The translations under genes and the position numbers were made by a program. From Garcia nutans (taxonomy: Eukaryota > Streptophyta > Magnoliopsida > Malpighiales > Euphorbiaceae), in the NCBI GenBank assembly GCA_947685225.1, contig CANTUV010000051.1:7750001-7814000 (forward strand): 64,000 nucleotides of DNA, given 5' to 3'. Under the pieces are notes generated by a model that made no database searches, had not been told where the DNA came from, and saw nothing but the letters and a program-made list of their open reading frames with translations. Numbering within the stretch: position 1 is the first letter of the stretch; every line of letters starts with the position of its first letter. This document shows positions 1-10,343 of this stretch, one piece after another.

Positions 1-2671
1 TAGAATCCCTCTTGGTTTTAAATATCCATTTGCAACCAATGGGTTTCTTTCCTTCAGGTAATGGAACAAGATCCCAAACTTGATTGTCTTGCATAGATTT
101 ATATTCTTCACTCATTGCCTCAATCCACTTATGAGAGTTGGAATCCTGCATGACATGATGAAAGTTGATTGGATCATTTTCCACCATGTCTACAGTGTCC
201 TCATGTTCCTGAATATATACTACATAATCATCTGGAATAGCATTTCTTCTCTCTCTAGTGGACCTCCTTAAAGGCACAGGTTCTGGCTCAAATTCTTGAG
301 GTTGTTGAGCTTGTTCTTGAGGAAGAACAACTTCTTCATCCTGATGGGGAAGTTGATCAACATTGTCTTGTATTGGATCCGGAATTACTTCTGGGATATT
401 AACATTTCTAGGAACCTGAACAGTCCCAGGAGCAAAGATAGGAATCGACATTGAGTGTTCCTGACTCAATCCCTCCTCAAAGACAATGTTTCTAACCTTA
501 TTTCTCCCCCCAAACTCAACATCCTCAAAGAATGTTGCAATTCCGGTCTCAAAAATAGATCTGGAAGTAGGATTATAAAACTTAAAACCCCGAGATCGCT
601 CAGAATAACCAACAAAGTAGCTACTAACAGTTTTGGAGTCCAATTTTGTCTCATTAGGCCTATAAGGCCTAGCCTCAGCAGGACATCCCCAAACATGAAG
701 GTGCTTTAGACTGGGCTTGCGTCCAGTCCAAAGCTCATAAGGTGTTTTTGTAGCTGCTTTAGTTGGTACTATGTTAAGAAGATAGACTGCTGTCTTTAAT
801 GCTTCTCCCCACAGAGACTCAGGTAAAGAAGAATGACTAATCATACTTCTAACCATATCCATAAGAGTCCCGTTACGTCTCTCAGATACACCATTCATGC
901 TGGGTGTACCAGGCATGGTGTATTGAGGGACTATACCACAGTCCTGTAGGAAAATAGCAGATGGTCCTGGACGTTGTTCACCTGAGCCGTCATATCTGCC
1001 ATAGTACTCACCTCCACGGTCAGATCTAACAGATTTAATCTTGTTTCCGAGTTGATTTTCAACTTCGACCTTATAAGATTTGAAAACGTCCAGAGACTCA
1101 GATTTCTCATGAATGAGATATAGGTACCCATAACGTGAGTAATCGTCTATGAATGATATAAAGTATCTTTGACCATTCCTAGTTGCTGTAGGGAATGGGC
1201 CATAGATGTCCGTATGTATCAATTCTAAGACGTTTGATGACCTATTGGCACCTAATCTCTTTTGTTTAGTCTGTTTACCTTTAATACACTCAACACAGGA
1301 GTCCAAATCTGTGAAATCAAGTGTATTTATGATACCATCTGACACAAGACGCTCTATTCTATATTTGGATATGTGACCCAAACGTCTGTGCCATAGAGCA
1401 GCTGAGTTATCCATATTCAGCTTCCTTTTGGTACCTATAGTACTTACCTGCAGGGTTTCATTATAAGAATCATTAATATCCAACATATATAGATTATCAC
1501 ATGCATTCAAGAAGCCAGTACCAAAAATTTTTGAATCCATAGATAAAGAAAATAAACTGTCTCCAAATGAACAAGTAAAACCAGATTTGTCCAAATAAGA
1601 AACAGAAATTAAATTCCGTCTAAATGTCGGAATAACAAAAGTATCTATAAGATCCAAAAAATATCCAGTTCTTAAACATAATCTAATATGTCCAATTGCC
1701 TCCACTTCCACCGGCTCGTCATTTCCCACATAGACGTATCTTTCACCGTCAGTTGGCTTTCGGTAGCTCAGACAACCCTGCAATGAAACACTTATGTGAG
1801 CGGTAGCACCAGAATCCATCCAATAAGTGTTTCTAGGAGCTGAAGTTAAATTAACCTCAGAACAGACTAAAACAAGGTACTTACCCTTCTTGACACGCCA
1901 TGTGGCATATTTAGGACAGTCCTTCTTTAAGTGTCCAGACTTACTGCAGAAGAAGCATTTTAATTCCTTAGGCTTCTTTTGCACAGGACCTTTATTAGCA
2001 GTCTTATTCTCAGCAGTCTTGTTTCTCTTCTTGTTATTGCCCTTATCTGCTGAAAAGACCAGATGAGCACTCTCCCTCTTAGTAGCCAACAACTTTTCCT
2101 CCTCATCCACAAAATGAGCAATGAGCTCGTTAAGAGTCCATTTGCTCGGCTGGCAGTTATATGAAGTCCTGATCTGCCCATACTGTGGTGGAAGAGAATT
2201 CAAAGCTAGATGGACTAACAGGTCATCTGGTACAATCAAATCCAGGACCTTTAGCCTCTTGGCTATTTGGGACATGCTCAGTATATGCTCCCGAACACTA
2301 CCATTGCCAGTATACCTTATGGAGGTGAGTTTTACTAAAAGCATCCCCACTTCAGCCTTGTCATTTTTGACATAGACCTTCTCTAACTCAGCAAGATAGT
2401 TTTTAGCATTACTTTCTTCAGCAGAAATGGCTCCTCGAACATGTTCTGGGATTCCCTGCTGCATGATCAAAAGACCTAAGCGGTTAGAACGCTCCCACTT
2501 CTCATACTGAACCCTCTGAGCATCTGTGCTCTCTTCAGTAAGAGGAGCAGGTTTGTCCATCATGAATGCAAGGTCCAAGTCCATACAACCCAGATAAATC
2601 ATGATGCTTGATTTCCATGAACCAAAGTTTGACCCCTCAAGTATAGGGACAGTGTTAGGATTATACGGCAT
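1..2671 (-). CDS. copia gag-pol polyprotein, C-terminal part outside window
   Basis: Begins at ATG 2671 (MPYNPNTVPILEGSNF) and stays open for 890 codons to base 1, where it reads FKTKRDS, just inside the linker before reverse transcriptase. Residues 1 to about 230 are a UBN2-type gag. A zinc knuckle CFFCSKSGHLKKDC is at residues 239-252. The protease active site is DSGA at 286. The integrase has an HHCC zinc-binding region (GHISKYRI to CVECIKGK), then catalytic D488 (HTDIYGPF), D551 (SDRGGEYY) and E597 (GVSERRN). I checked that the zinc knuckle, protease, integrase and the last codons are all in the frame of ATG 2671. The product would make the capsid and the enzymes that process and integrate the element. 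The lineage within copia is not assigned. Confidence 0.92.
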   Translation of the reverse strand, partial: MPYNPNTVPILEGSNFGSWKSSIMIYLGCMDLDLAFMMDKPAPLTEESTDAQRVQYEKWERSNRLGLLIMQQGIPEHVRGAISAEESNAKNYLAELEKVYVKNDKAEVGMLLVKLTSIRYTGNGSVREHILSMSQIAKRLKVLDLIVPDDLLVHLALNSLPPQYGQIRTSYNCQPSKWTLNELIAHFVDEEEKLLATKRESAHLVFSADKGNNKKRNKTAENKTANKGPVQKKPKELKCFFCSKSGHLKKDCPKYATWRVKKGKYLVLVCSEVNLTSAPRNTYWMDSGATAHISVSLQGCLSYRKPTDGERYVYVGNDEPVEVEAIGHIRLCLRTGYFLDLIDTFVIPTFRRNLISVSYLDKSGFTCSFGDSLFSLSMDSKIFGTGFLNACDNLYMLDINDSYNETLQVSTIGTKRKLNMDNSAALWHRRLGHISKYRIERLVSDGIINTLDFTDLDSCVECIKGKQTKQKRLGANRSSNVLELIHTDIYGPFPTATRNGQRYFISFIDDYSRYGYLYLIHEKSESLDVFKSYKVEVENQLGNKIKSVRSDRGGEYYGRYDGSGEQRPGPSAIFLQDCGIVPQYTMPGTPSMNGVSERRNGTLMDMVRSMISHSSLPESLWGEALKTAVYLLNIVPTKAATKTPYELWTGRKPSLKHLHVWGCPAEARPYRPNETKLDSKTVSSYFVGYSERSRGFKFYNPTSRSIFETGIATFFEDVEFGGRNKVRNIVFEEGLSQEHSMSIPIFAPGTVQVPRNVNIPEVIPDPIQDNVDQLPHQDEEVVLPQEQAQQPQEFEPEPVPLRRSTRERRNAIPDDYVVYIQEHEDTVDMVENDPINFHHVMQDSNSHKWIEAMSEEYKSMQDNQVWDLVPLPEGKKPIGCKWIFKTKRDS

Positions 2672-3997
2672 GCTAGCTGGATTCAGAGAAAATAAATAAT
2701 AAATAAATGACATAAGCTCACAATCTACAAAAAATTGAAACAAATCACAGAAGTAGAGTTTAAATATTGGAAACAAGATACCGGACACAACATTAATATT
2801 CTCATTTTTGGACATAAAATATTAATTGTAATTGGTATCTCAACGCAGTAATCAAATATTGACAATTCAGTCCTGTCAAATAATAAACCTTTCTTTGGGC
2901 CGATTTATTATCCACATGGATGAACACATAATAATTATCACATATTTATTACCGCAATGTATTCTCAATTCAGCCAGATAGCAACCTTCCTTTGGGCCGG
3001 TTTACTACCCGCAATGAATTTTAATACACATGTCTAATATCCCAAATAAATTAATTTACACAATAGAGGTCACTTTGGTAACTTTTTGTTTCAATTAATT
3101 TATTATTAAAAATATTAAACACAATCAGGACTAAAATACCAAAATTTAAACTCAATTTAATAAATTCTCAAATACAATTAAAATTTAATATTGTAATAAA
3201 TATAAAATTAAACTTTAATTGAACTGTAATTCTTAATAAATTAATTACAATATTTATATTAATTAAATTTAAACTCAATCAAATATTGCAATAAAAATAA
3301 ACTTTAATTTAAAAAAAATAATAATAATAATAATTTCTGGGCCAAAAAATGAATAAATAGAAAAATTTAGGCTAAAAATTAAATTATTAAAAGTTTTGTG
3401 AGTGAAAACAGGAATTATAAAACTTTCTAGGTCAAAATCAAATTATCAGAAGTTGGAGGACCTGTTTGCAATATTTTAAAAAATATTTTTATTTTCGTCC
3501 TGTTATCCTTCCACTGCTCTGTGAAGCCAGCCATACGCAGTACCCTCCACTCTAAGACTCATGCAGCCCATGCCTTCGCTCGAGACGCATGAGTTTACTC
3601 AAGGCTTGGAACAGGCAGACTAGAAATAGCCTTGTCGGACACAACCCTTTAAACTGAGCCCAATTTCATGAAACTGTTCTTCGAAGAACAGTTTCAAGAC
3701 AGAAGTTTTTTTTTAATCTTTAATTAATTAATTTACATAATTAATCAACAAAAAATTAATTAATTTCAGAAAAAATCACAAATACAAATTCAAGTCCAGA
3801 ATTCATTTTTTTTTAGAATTAATTAAATAATCTCAGTAATTTAATCCAAAAAACAAATCAAACCAAAATTGATTTCAGATTACCAAATTCGATTCCAAAT
3901 TAATTCTAGAAAATTACAATCACCGAATTAATTTTCTAGAATTAAAACAATAATCAGTACCGCAATTTAATCGGAAAATCTAGCAACCTAGCATAGG
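2672..3997 (-). other. untranslated leader of the copia element
   Basis: About 1.3 kb of very AT-rich sequence between the primer-binding site and the gag ATG. It codes for nothing that I can see. It holds two diverged copies of a motif around TTTGGGCCGRTTTAYTAYCC (2894-2912 and 2989-3008), about 95 bases apart, each followed by ACATGG or GCAATG. Such a long leader is not unusual for plant copia elements. Confidence 0.7.
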
Positions 3998-4009
3998 GCT
4001 CTGATACCA
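3998..4009 (-). other. primer-binding site, initiator tRNA-Met type
   Basis: The minus strand reads TGGTATCAGAGCC two bases after the end of the LTR. This is the complement of the 3' end of plant initiator tRNA-Met (CTCTGATACCA), the usual primer of copia elements. It fixes the orientation of the element and the inner border of the LTR. Confidence 0.92.
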
Positions 4010-4011
4010 AT

Positions 4012-4500
4012 TGAAAGGGGGAGATAACCTGATTCCCCTAAAACATAAAATATGCATAAATCACTAGATTATTCAAATTAAATTACAAAGGGCTAAATTG
4101 CATACCTGACATCATCGTATGTTGAAACTGAAGACGATTTTGGAGTTTGTCGCCTTCCAGGGGATACACACTTTAAGTTTTAGCGGAAGCACTACTGAAG
4201 GAACGTAATGTTCTCTCAAAAATTGTTATGTTCCCCTGGAGACCACGACCCCTATTTATAACTGATGATGATGATTAATTTCTATTTTGGTCCTTCAACA
4301 AAACAGAAATTCTTATCGGTCTCTACACTTATAATCATATTACAAGTAGGACACCTCAATAGTCAACAATCCTAATTAGATCAAAACTTTAATTGACTAT
4401 CTTAATTTGACTGCAATACATATTTAATATTTAAATATATTTAGCTCATACTTATGATTATTAGAGGATTAATTTTATCAATATAAAATTAATTCTAACA
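4012..4500 (-). repeat. 5' LTR of the left copia element, 489 bp
   Basis: On the minus strand it starts TGTTAGAATTAA at 4500 and ends CCCCCTTTCA at 4012, so it has the canonical TG...CA ends. It is followed by a two-base spacer and the primer-binding site. The right border is also marked by the abrupt return of the older copia reverse transcriptase sequence at 4501. Confidence 0.88.
4251..4260 (-). promoter_or_regulatory. TATA box of the copia LTR
   Basis: The minus strand reads TATAAATAGG about 240 bases into the LTR, in the position expected for the U3/R promoter. Transcription would run left into the leader and gag-pol. Confidence 0.65.
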
Positions 4501-4873
4501 AAGAAATCCCAGCTTATGCACATGCGATGTAAATTCCACATGCCACTGATGAGAGGTCTACTTGAGGCCATAAAGGGATTTCACCGATTTACAAACTTGG
4601 CTTGCTTTTGCTATTAGATAGCCTTTTGAAAGTAGCATGTAAATGTCTTCATCAAGATGACCATGTAAGGAAGCGTTGTTAATATCCAATTAAAACAAAG
4701 GCCAAGATTTTGAGACTACCAAAGAGAGAAACACATTAACAATGACGTTCTTCGCAACAAAGAAGTAATCTATATAATCCACCCCTTTAATTTGGTTGTA
4801 GCCAAATTGAAGCGGCCAATTGCTCCACAGGGTTTTAATTTTAATTTGCACAACCACTTAGAGCAAATAACAA
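4501..4873 (-). pseudogene. degraded copia reverse transcriptase fragment
   Basis: Minus-strand translation gives recognisable copia reverse transcriptase with several stops. KWLCKLKLKPCGAIGRF (near 4860-4810) corresponds to the KWVYKIKxKPDGSIxRFKARLVAKG entry motif. GYNQIKGVDYIDYF, then DINNASLHGHLDEDIYM (near 4690-4650) and KSLYGLK (near 4580) follow in order. It is the downstream part of the element whose integrase lies at 7075-8960. The two parts are separated by the insertion at 4874-7074 and cut short on the left by the younger copia LTR. Confidence 0.82.
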
Positions 4874-7074
4874 TGTTAAACATAAGTAAAAGAAAAGAGA
4901 AAAGAAAGAAAGTTAAGCACAATGTGAGAAAGAAAGAGATATACATAATATATACATAAGATATACACATATATGTACACTTAAGTTAAAAAGAATGAAA
5001 ATATATATGTACATACGCATACATAAATGTGAGAAAAGAAAAAAAAAGATGGATGGTGGAGATTTAAAGATTAATAATAATAATAATAAAGGTATATAAA
5101 GGAAGAGGACAAGGATGAAAGGAAAAGAGAAAAAAAAAATTCTTCCTCTTCTTCTTCTTCTTTCCTTCATTTAGCTGATTTTCCTAAAGAAGATAAGGGA
5201 AGAATTTTTCTACTCAAATTTTCACCTAAAATAAAAAAGATTCAAGTTGATTTTGAAAAGATATTGAAGATTCAAGTAAGATATATTGATTTTAAGCTTG
5301 TTTTTATGAATTTTGGTTATGTAAGTTAGAAGTAAATAGAGAAAGATGATGTAGATGATAAATAACTTGGGTAATGAAGAGAATATGATATTTATATGTT
5401 GAATTTATGATTAATTGATTAAAATGAGTTTGAATCAAAAAATTAGGATTAATGAAGCTTTTGGATTAAGGATTTTTTTATGGGTTTAGTTAGGATTAGT
5501 GTAACTAAGAGTTAATTTGAGTATTTTAAGTATGAATATGTGTTTAATTGAAGAATTGATATCTTGTTGATCTAGAAGTATTCTTTGGCCAACTTTGTTC
5601 AAGATGGTAGAGAAGTATTTTCATTATTTTGAGACTTTAGAAGGGTTTGGGTTGAATTTTGGAGTTAAATTGAGGATTGTACTTTAGAAATATTTAACTA
5701 AAGTTGTTATATTTTTTACATAAACTTGCTTTGGTATTTCTAAGTTGATATATGATTATATTTGTGAAATTCATATTGAATTTTATGAATTATAATATAA
5801 ATGTAAAATCATATTTGATTTGATTATTTAAAAAGGATAGTATTACTTTATGAAATTTGCAATTTATATGATGGATTAAAGCATTTTAAAAGTGATTTGA
5901 ATTATGGAAATTATATATATTGATTATATAAGTTCTGATGAAATGTGAGAAAATTATGGAAATGATGACTTGAGATGGATTTTAAAAGATTGATGAAATT
6001 GTTATTATGTTTTAATGCTCTACACATATTCTTGATTTCAAATATTGGATTTAGTACTATTGAGTTGACACGCCTACGATTATGGATGCATCATAAAGTA
6101 ATTATTATATTTACACCTATGGGCGAGATACTACGGTATCTTGATGCTTTGGTGTCGAGACACTAAGGTGTCGAGGAGACTTGTGATATGATATTTATAT
6201 ACCTTTAGGCGAGATACTTCGGCATTGTGACACTTTGTTACTAAGATTTGGACATTTATGTAAGAGCATCATTTAATTATATTGTGATTTGAAATATTAT
6301 AAATATATATTTGTTTAAATTATAGTTGAAGTTTATGGAATTCATTTTAACTATTGATTATTTCACCTGGTGAAAGGATTTATATTTATTCTATTACAAT
6401 AGAGATTTTCATTTTATTTATATATTTATTTATTTATTTCCAAAATAAGTACCTTTGAGTTGTATAGCGTAGCACAATTAAATTTTATGACGTAGGTGAT
6501 AGGGTCACATGTAGAAGAAGCCTTGATAGGCATGAGAAATCTTAACGTTATTGCCGCAAGACTATTTCAACTAGTGATGCATATCATTTATAGTTTTTGC
6601 ATCCAATACATTTTGATTTTGTAATTATAATTATTTTATATTTGATAAACTAATTAAGATTTTGTAAATATTATGTTTATACAAATATTATATATATTAT
6701 TTGTTTTATTAATATTTTATTGATATTATGATGCTCTGGATTAATTAATTTGGAGTAGTTGTGGAGTTAATGAAAATTAAATTTTAAAAGTTCAATTTTC
6801 CTATAGGATTTTCAATTTTGAAGATTTGGTAATAATAATTTTATAAATGAAACTTTGACGAATTTTTCTTAGAAATTTTTATGTAATTTAATTGAAATTG
6901 TATTTTAATTAATATTATTTATTTGCTATATATATACATATAATATTTAAATTTTTGAATGAGCTTTCATTTGTATACTAAGGTTTTAAGTGAGTATTTA
7001 TAGAATTTGGCTTTTTGTAGCATTCTTGTATTCTATGTTTGTATTTTATGTATATGGGGTACAAGGGTATTACA
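4874..7074. repeat. 2.2-kb insertion, probable solo LTR of an unassigned gypsy-like element
   Basis: This block interrupts one copia open frame: WEMINV reads up to about 7075 on the right and KWLCKLK resumes at about 4870 on the left. Its ends are TGTTAAACAT on the plus strand and TGTAATACCC on the minus strand, the TG...CA pattern of an LTR. TGTAATACCC resembles the starts of many plant gypsy LTRs. No protein domain is seen inside. It holds a pyrimidine/purine tract near 5115-5165, a possible plus-strand TATA (TATATAAAGG near 5093), and two related motifs of the form GCGAGATACTNCGG near 6124 and 6208. I could not find a matching 5-bp target duplication, so the exact borders are inferred. Confidence 0.5.
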
Positions 7075-8960
7075 ACGTTTATCATTTCCCACATTTTATT
7101 CTTTTCCAAAGCAAAGAGTTATACTTTCAAAGCATCGACCTATCATGGAGATGATTTTCCTTCATGATAGCTTTTGGATTCTCGAATGCAATCTAAATTT
7201 ATCATGAAGGCTAAATGGGAGGAAGAGAAATAATATAGGAATTGATTAGGGTTGGTACAATATAGGAATTGGGTTGGTAAACGATTGTAAGATTGAGGAA
7301 GCATCTGCATTATTGCATTCGAAACAAAATCAAAAAGCAAGGTAAGGTTTTTTTAATCTTGTACTTTTGTCTTGGTTGTATTGGGTTTGATTAGGAACTG
7401 AAGTCGATGCTAGATGGAGAGATCGTTCATGTTGATGGGGTGGGGATTATTTAAGAGAGGTAGATGGTGAGCTGAGCAATTGGTCAAGGTTAGTGGAATC
7501 ATCTTTATTGATCATGAATGGTTGAATAGGTACATTAGGGTTATGTGAAGCCGATATAGTAAAATCATCTGATGCAATAAATGGGTAAAACAATTAAAGA
7601 GGGGTTTTTAGTGGCTGTGAAGGGATATATGTCCTCCTTAAAAATGCACATCCCTAGTCATAAAAGATCTTCTTAGCAGATAAAGCATATAACTTATAAG
7701 CCTTTATCGCATAATGGTATCCCAAAAATACAAATTCAATAGTTGATGGACTGAGCTTGTCTTTATATGGATGAACATCAGTTGCATAGTAAAGGCAACC
7801 AAAATTCTTAAGTAAATAATAGTTTGGGGGCTTGGCATAGAGTACCACAAAGGGTGTCTTCCATCCTAGCAACCTAGTTGGTAGCATGTTAATAAGAAAA
7901 GCTCCATGCAACAAAGCTTCTCCCTAAAACTTTGCTAGAAGCTTGGACTGAAAAATAGGGACATTATGATTTGAAGTAAATATTTGTGCTTTCTCTCTAT
8001 AACACCATTTTGTTGTGAAGTGTAGGCATAGCTTTGTTAATGATGGATTCCAAATTAAGCCAAAAAAACATCTTGAAGCTACTGATTCAAGAAATCACAA
8101 CCATTATCAATCAGTGTTGCATTAATTGAAGTATTAAACTGGTTATACACAATTTGAAGATTGTTGTATAATACAAATAGTTTGGCCATATGAAATGACA
8201 CCCTAATGATGCGCCGGTCATAAGAACTGAACAAGTTAAAGTAAATATAGGTAGGAGAGACAGGTAAACTAACTAACTTAGGCAAAAGTGGTCTAGAATG
8301 ATGTTATGGCTTTACATTTATAAGAATATGTAGCCCTAAATGGTGCCAAGTAAAAAAAAAGAATTCATATATCCGACCCCGATTAACTTAGAATTAAGGC
8401 TTTATTGAGTTGTTATAATAAAGGTGACTTGAATTTTATGATGAGTCAAGAACATCTAAGTAGACCTACTAAAATCATCCACCAATGTAAGAAAGTATTA
8501 ACCTCCACTTAATGAGGGTAATTTGTAAAAGCCCCATACATCATTATAAATCATTCCAAGAATACATGAGCCATGGATGTTGCTCAATGGGAAAGAGAAC
8601 CTTGTTTGCTTTAACAAAACACTAAGCAAACTCCATCAATGTCAGTGTTGGTAGAAATACATGGCAAATGTTGCCAAAACAAATGGCTAGGATGACCTGA
8701 TCTAGATGAACCACAACTAACTATACTTTTAGACACTTAACCACTTACAACATGTTGGCGACCACAATCAAATAAATAATCGGATTCACCTTTGATACAC
8801 ATATGAAGCCCATAGTTTACTACACCGATAACTCACTAAACATGGCATAACAAATCCAACCAACCGTATAAATTGAGTGCAACCCACAATACATTTACTT
8901 TATTATTATAAAATTTTATACTATAACAATCACATAAAAGGCTTCACTTTACTTAATGTA
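7075..8960 (-). pseudogene. degraded copia integrase and linker region
   Basis: Reading leftward on the minus strand: a poor GAG-pre-integrase and zinc-finger region (SGHPSHLFWQH, near 8700-8600), an integrase core relic (YIGG-F--VYLDVL near 8480, IDNGCDFLN near 8090), then the integrase C-terminal part at 7914-7654 (LINMLPTRLLGWKTPF, FGCLYYATDVHPYKDK, FVFLGYHYAIKAYKLY). The linker to reverse transcriptase (AFMINLDCIRESKSYHE and ALEKNKMWEM) ends at about 7075. Multiple stops and frameshifts show that it is inactive. The style (ATDVHPYKDK, KGYKLYDL-like) is that of the Ale/Retrofit side of copia, which I infer from memory of the family. Confidence 0.8.
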
Positions 8961-10343
8961 CCGTCACCACTTCCTTTTTATTTACTAAAACTCTTAGCTT
9001 GATTATGCTTATAGTTGAAAGGAAAAATAATAATAAAAAAATTTGAGCAATGCAACAACAAGCACCATACCAACCACTCAACAGGCCAGTTCTCAAAATA
9101 AAAAGGGTAAGAGGCAACTCAACCAACATTTTCAAACAAACAATCAACAAATTCTAATAAATTTCCTTTTTCTTCCTAGAATAAATCTAGGATTCATAAG
9201 AAGGTCCATAGCTTTTACCCATCAAAATATCAAAAGATAAGTTAACAAACAATCACATATTGTAATAAAGAACCAAAAAAATTTGCCATAAGCACCGATC
9301 TAGAAGTTTTTTCAAGGAAAATAGAACACATTACTACAAGATACCAATCCATGTGCTTGCTTTTCTTCTTAAATAAAAATTTAAGTTTTGTTTTATTCAA
9401 ATATTTACAAAACAAACCCCAAAGCTTAGTAGCCACGGTAAACACACATCCTTATCAACTCTTCATTTTAGATGATTCCAATCACCATTAAACATTTTTC
9501 AGCTTTGTAAGTATTTAAAAAAATCATCGAAATAAGGAAAGAACAAATTAGGATTAGTCCCTTACCTAATTTCTCCATGACTCGAAGAGGAGAATTGAAG
9601 AATTGTAAATTTCATGTCTATTTTTTTCTATTTAACCATGTTATGTGCCCTATTTAAATCCAACCCCTTCGTAACCCAAGTGATAAAAAATCAAAAATTA
9701 AATATTCATACAATTAAATTCACATGCAGCCCATATTCTCATCTTTTTTTTTTCTTCACAATAGAAAAACAAAGAACAAAGATATACCCAAATATTAAAT
9801 TTCTTTTCCTAACCCTTCCATAAAATTTCATTTAGGAGACTTAAGTGCACAAACCTGCAAAAAGGGTGACTAACTTCATTCCTTAACAATGCCCTGCCAT
9901 TGAATCTTTCCCCTTGGCTTCACTTTTGTCTCCTCCAGTCCATACCGAGCTTGCTTCAATTTGAAGAAAGAGGTTAATTTTCTTAAGGCCAAATGTTCAA
10001 TTAGGCACCTCAACTATGATCCTAGTAGCAACTATAGATCTATTTTTTTAAAAAAAAACCATTCATACATTTTTTTATTACATTTGGATCAAATAAGTAC
10101 TTTCATTAATAATAGCTCAATTTATCATTAAAAATTACCTTATTGACAATTTTGGGCCCAAGCTTGAAGTTTATATATAAGTCAAATATTCAATTAAGTA
10201 CCTCAATATGGCCTTGCTAGTAACTAGACACCTAGTTTTTTTTAGTTAATTCTTAATTTTTTTCAATTTTTTAAAGAAAATAAAAAATAAAATTTGTTAT
10301 TGTGGGTTTTCCTTATTCCTAAGGAGATAATCTTCAAGGTCAT
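8961..10343. other. no gene recognised; AT-rich intergenic or unrecognisable repeat
   Basis: The stretch may hold the decayed gag and LTR of the old copia element, but I see no motif to prove it. Near 9987-10030 and 10183-10230 a phrase around CAATTARGYACCTCAA followed by CTAGTARCAACT occurs twice, about 195 bases apart in the same orientation, so part of it is a diverged direct repeat. The short open frames here have no recognisable domain. Confidence 0.5.

Larger units (their letters stand above)
1..4500 (-). mobile_element. Ty1/copia LTR retrotransposon, left part outside window
   Basis: Read on the minus strand the order is LTR (4500-4012), initiator-Met primer-binding site (4009-3998), a long AT-rich leader (3997-2672), then a gag-pol frame from 2671 to the window edge. 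The order gag, protease, integrase before reverse transcriptase is that of Ty1/copia. The reverse transcriptase, RNase H and 3' LTR should lie left of base 1. The reading frame is unbroken, so this is a young and possibly still coding copy. It inserted into an older copia fragment, whose sequence resumes at 4501. The second target-site copy is outside the window, so the 5-bp duplication (AAGAA is next to the LTR) cannot be checked. Confidence 0.93.

Noticed and set aside
1960..2181. Separate short minus-strand ORFs within 466-2181
   Set aside because: They are in another frame than the continuous copia gag-pol frame and have no domains.
9043..9240. Glutamine/asparagine-rich plus-strand frame
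   Set aside because: It lies in decayed repeat DNA with no homologue that I recognise and no start or splice context.
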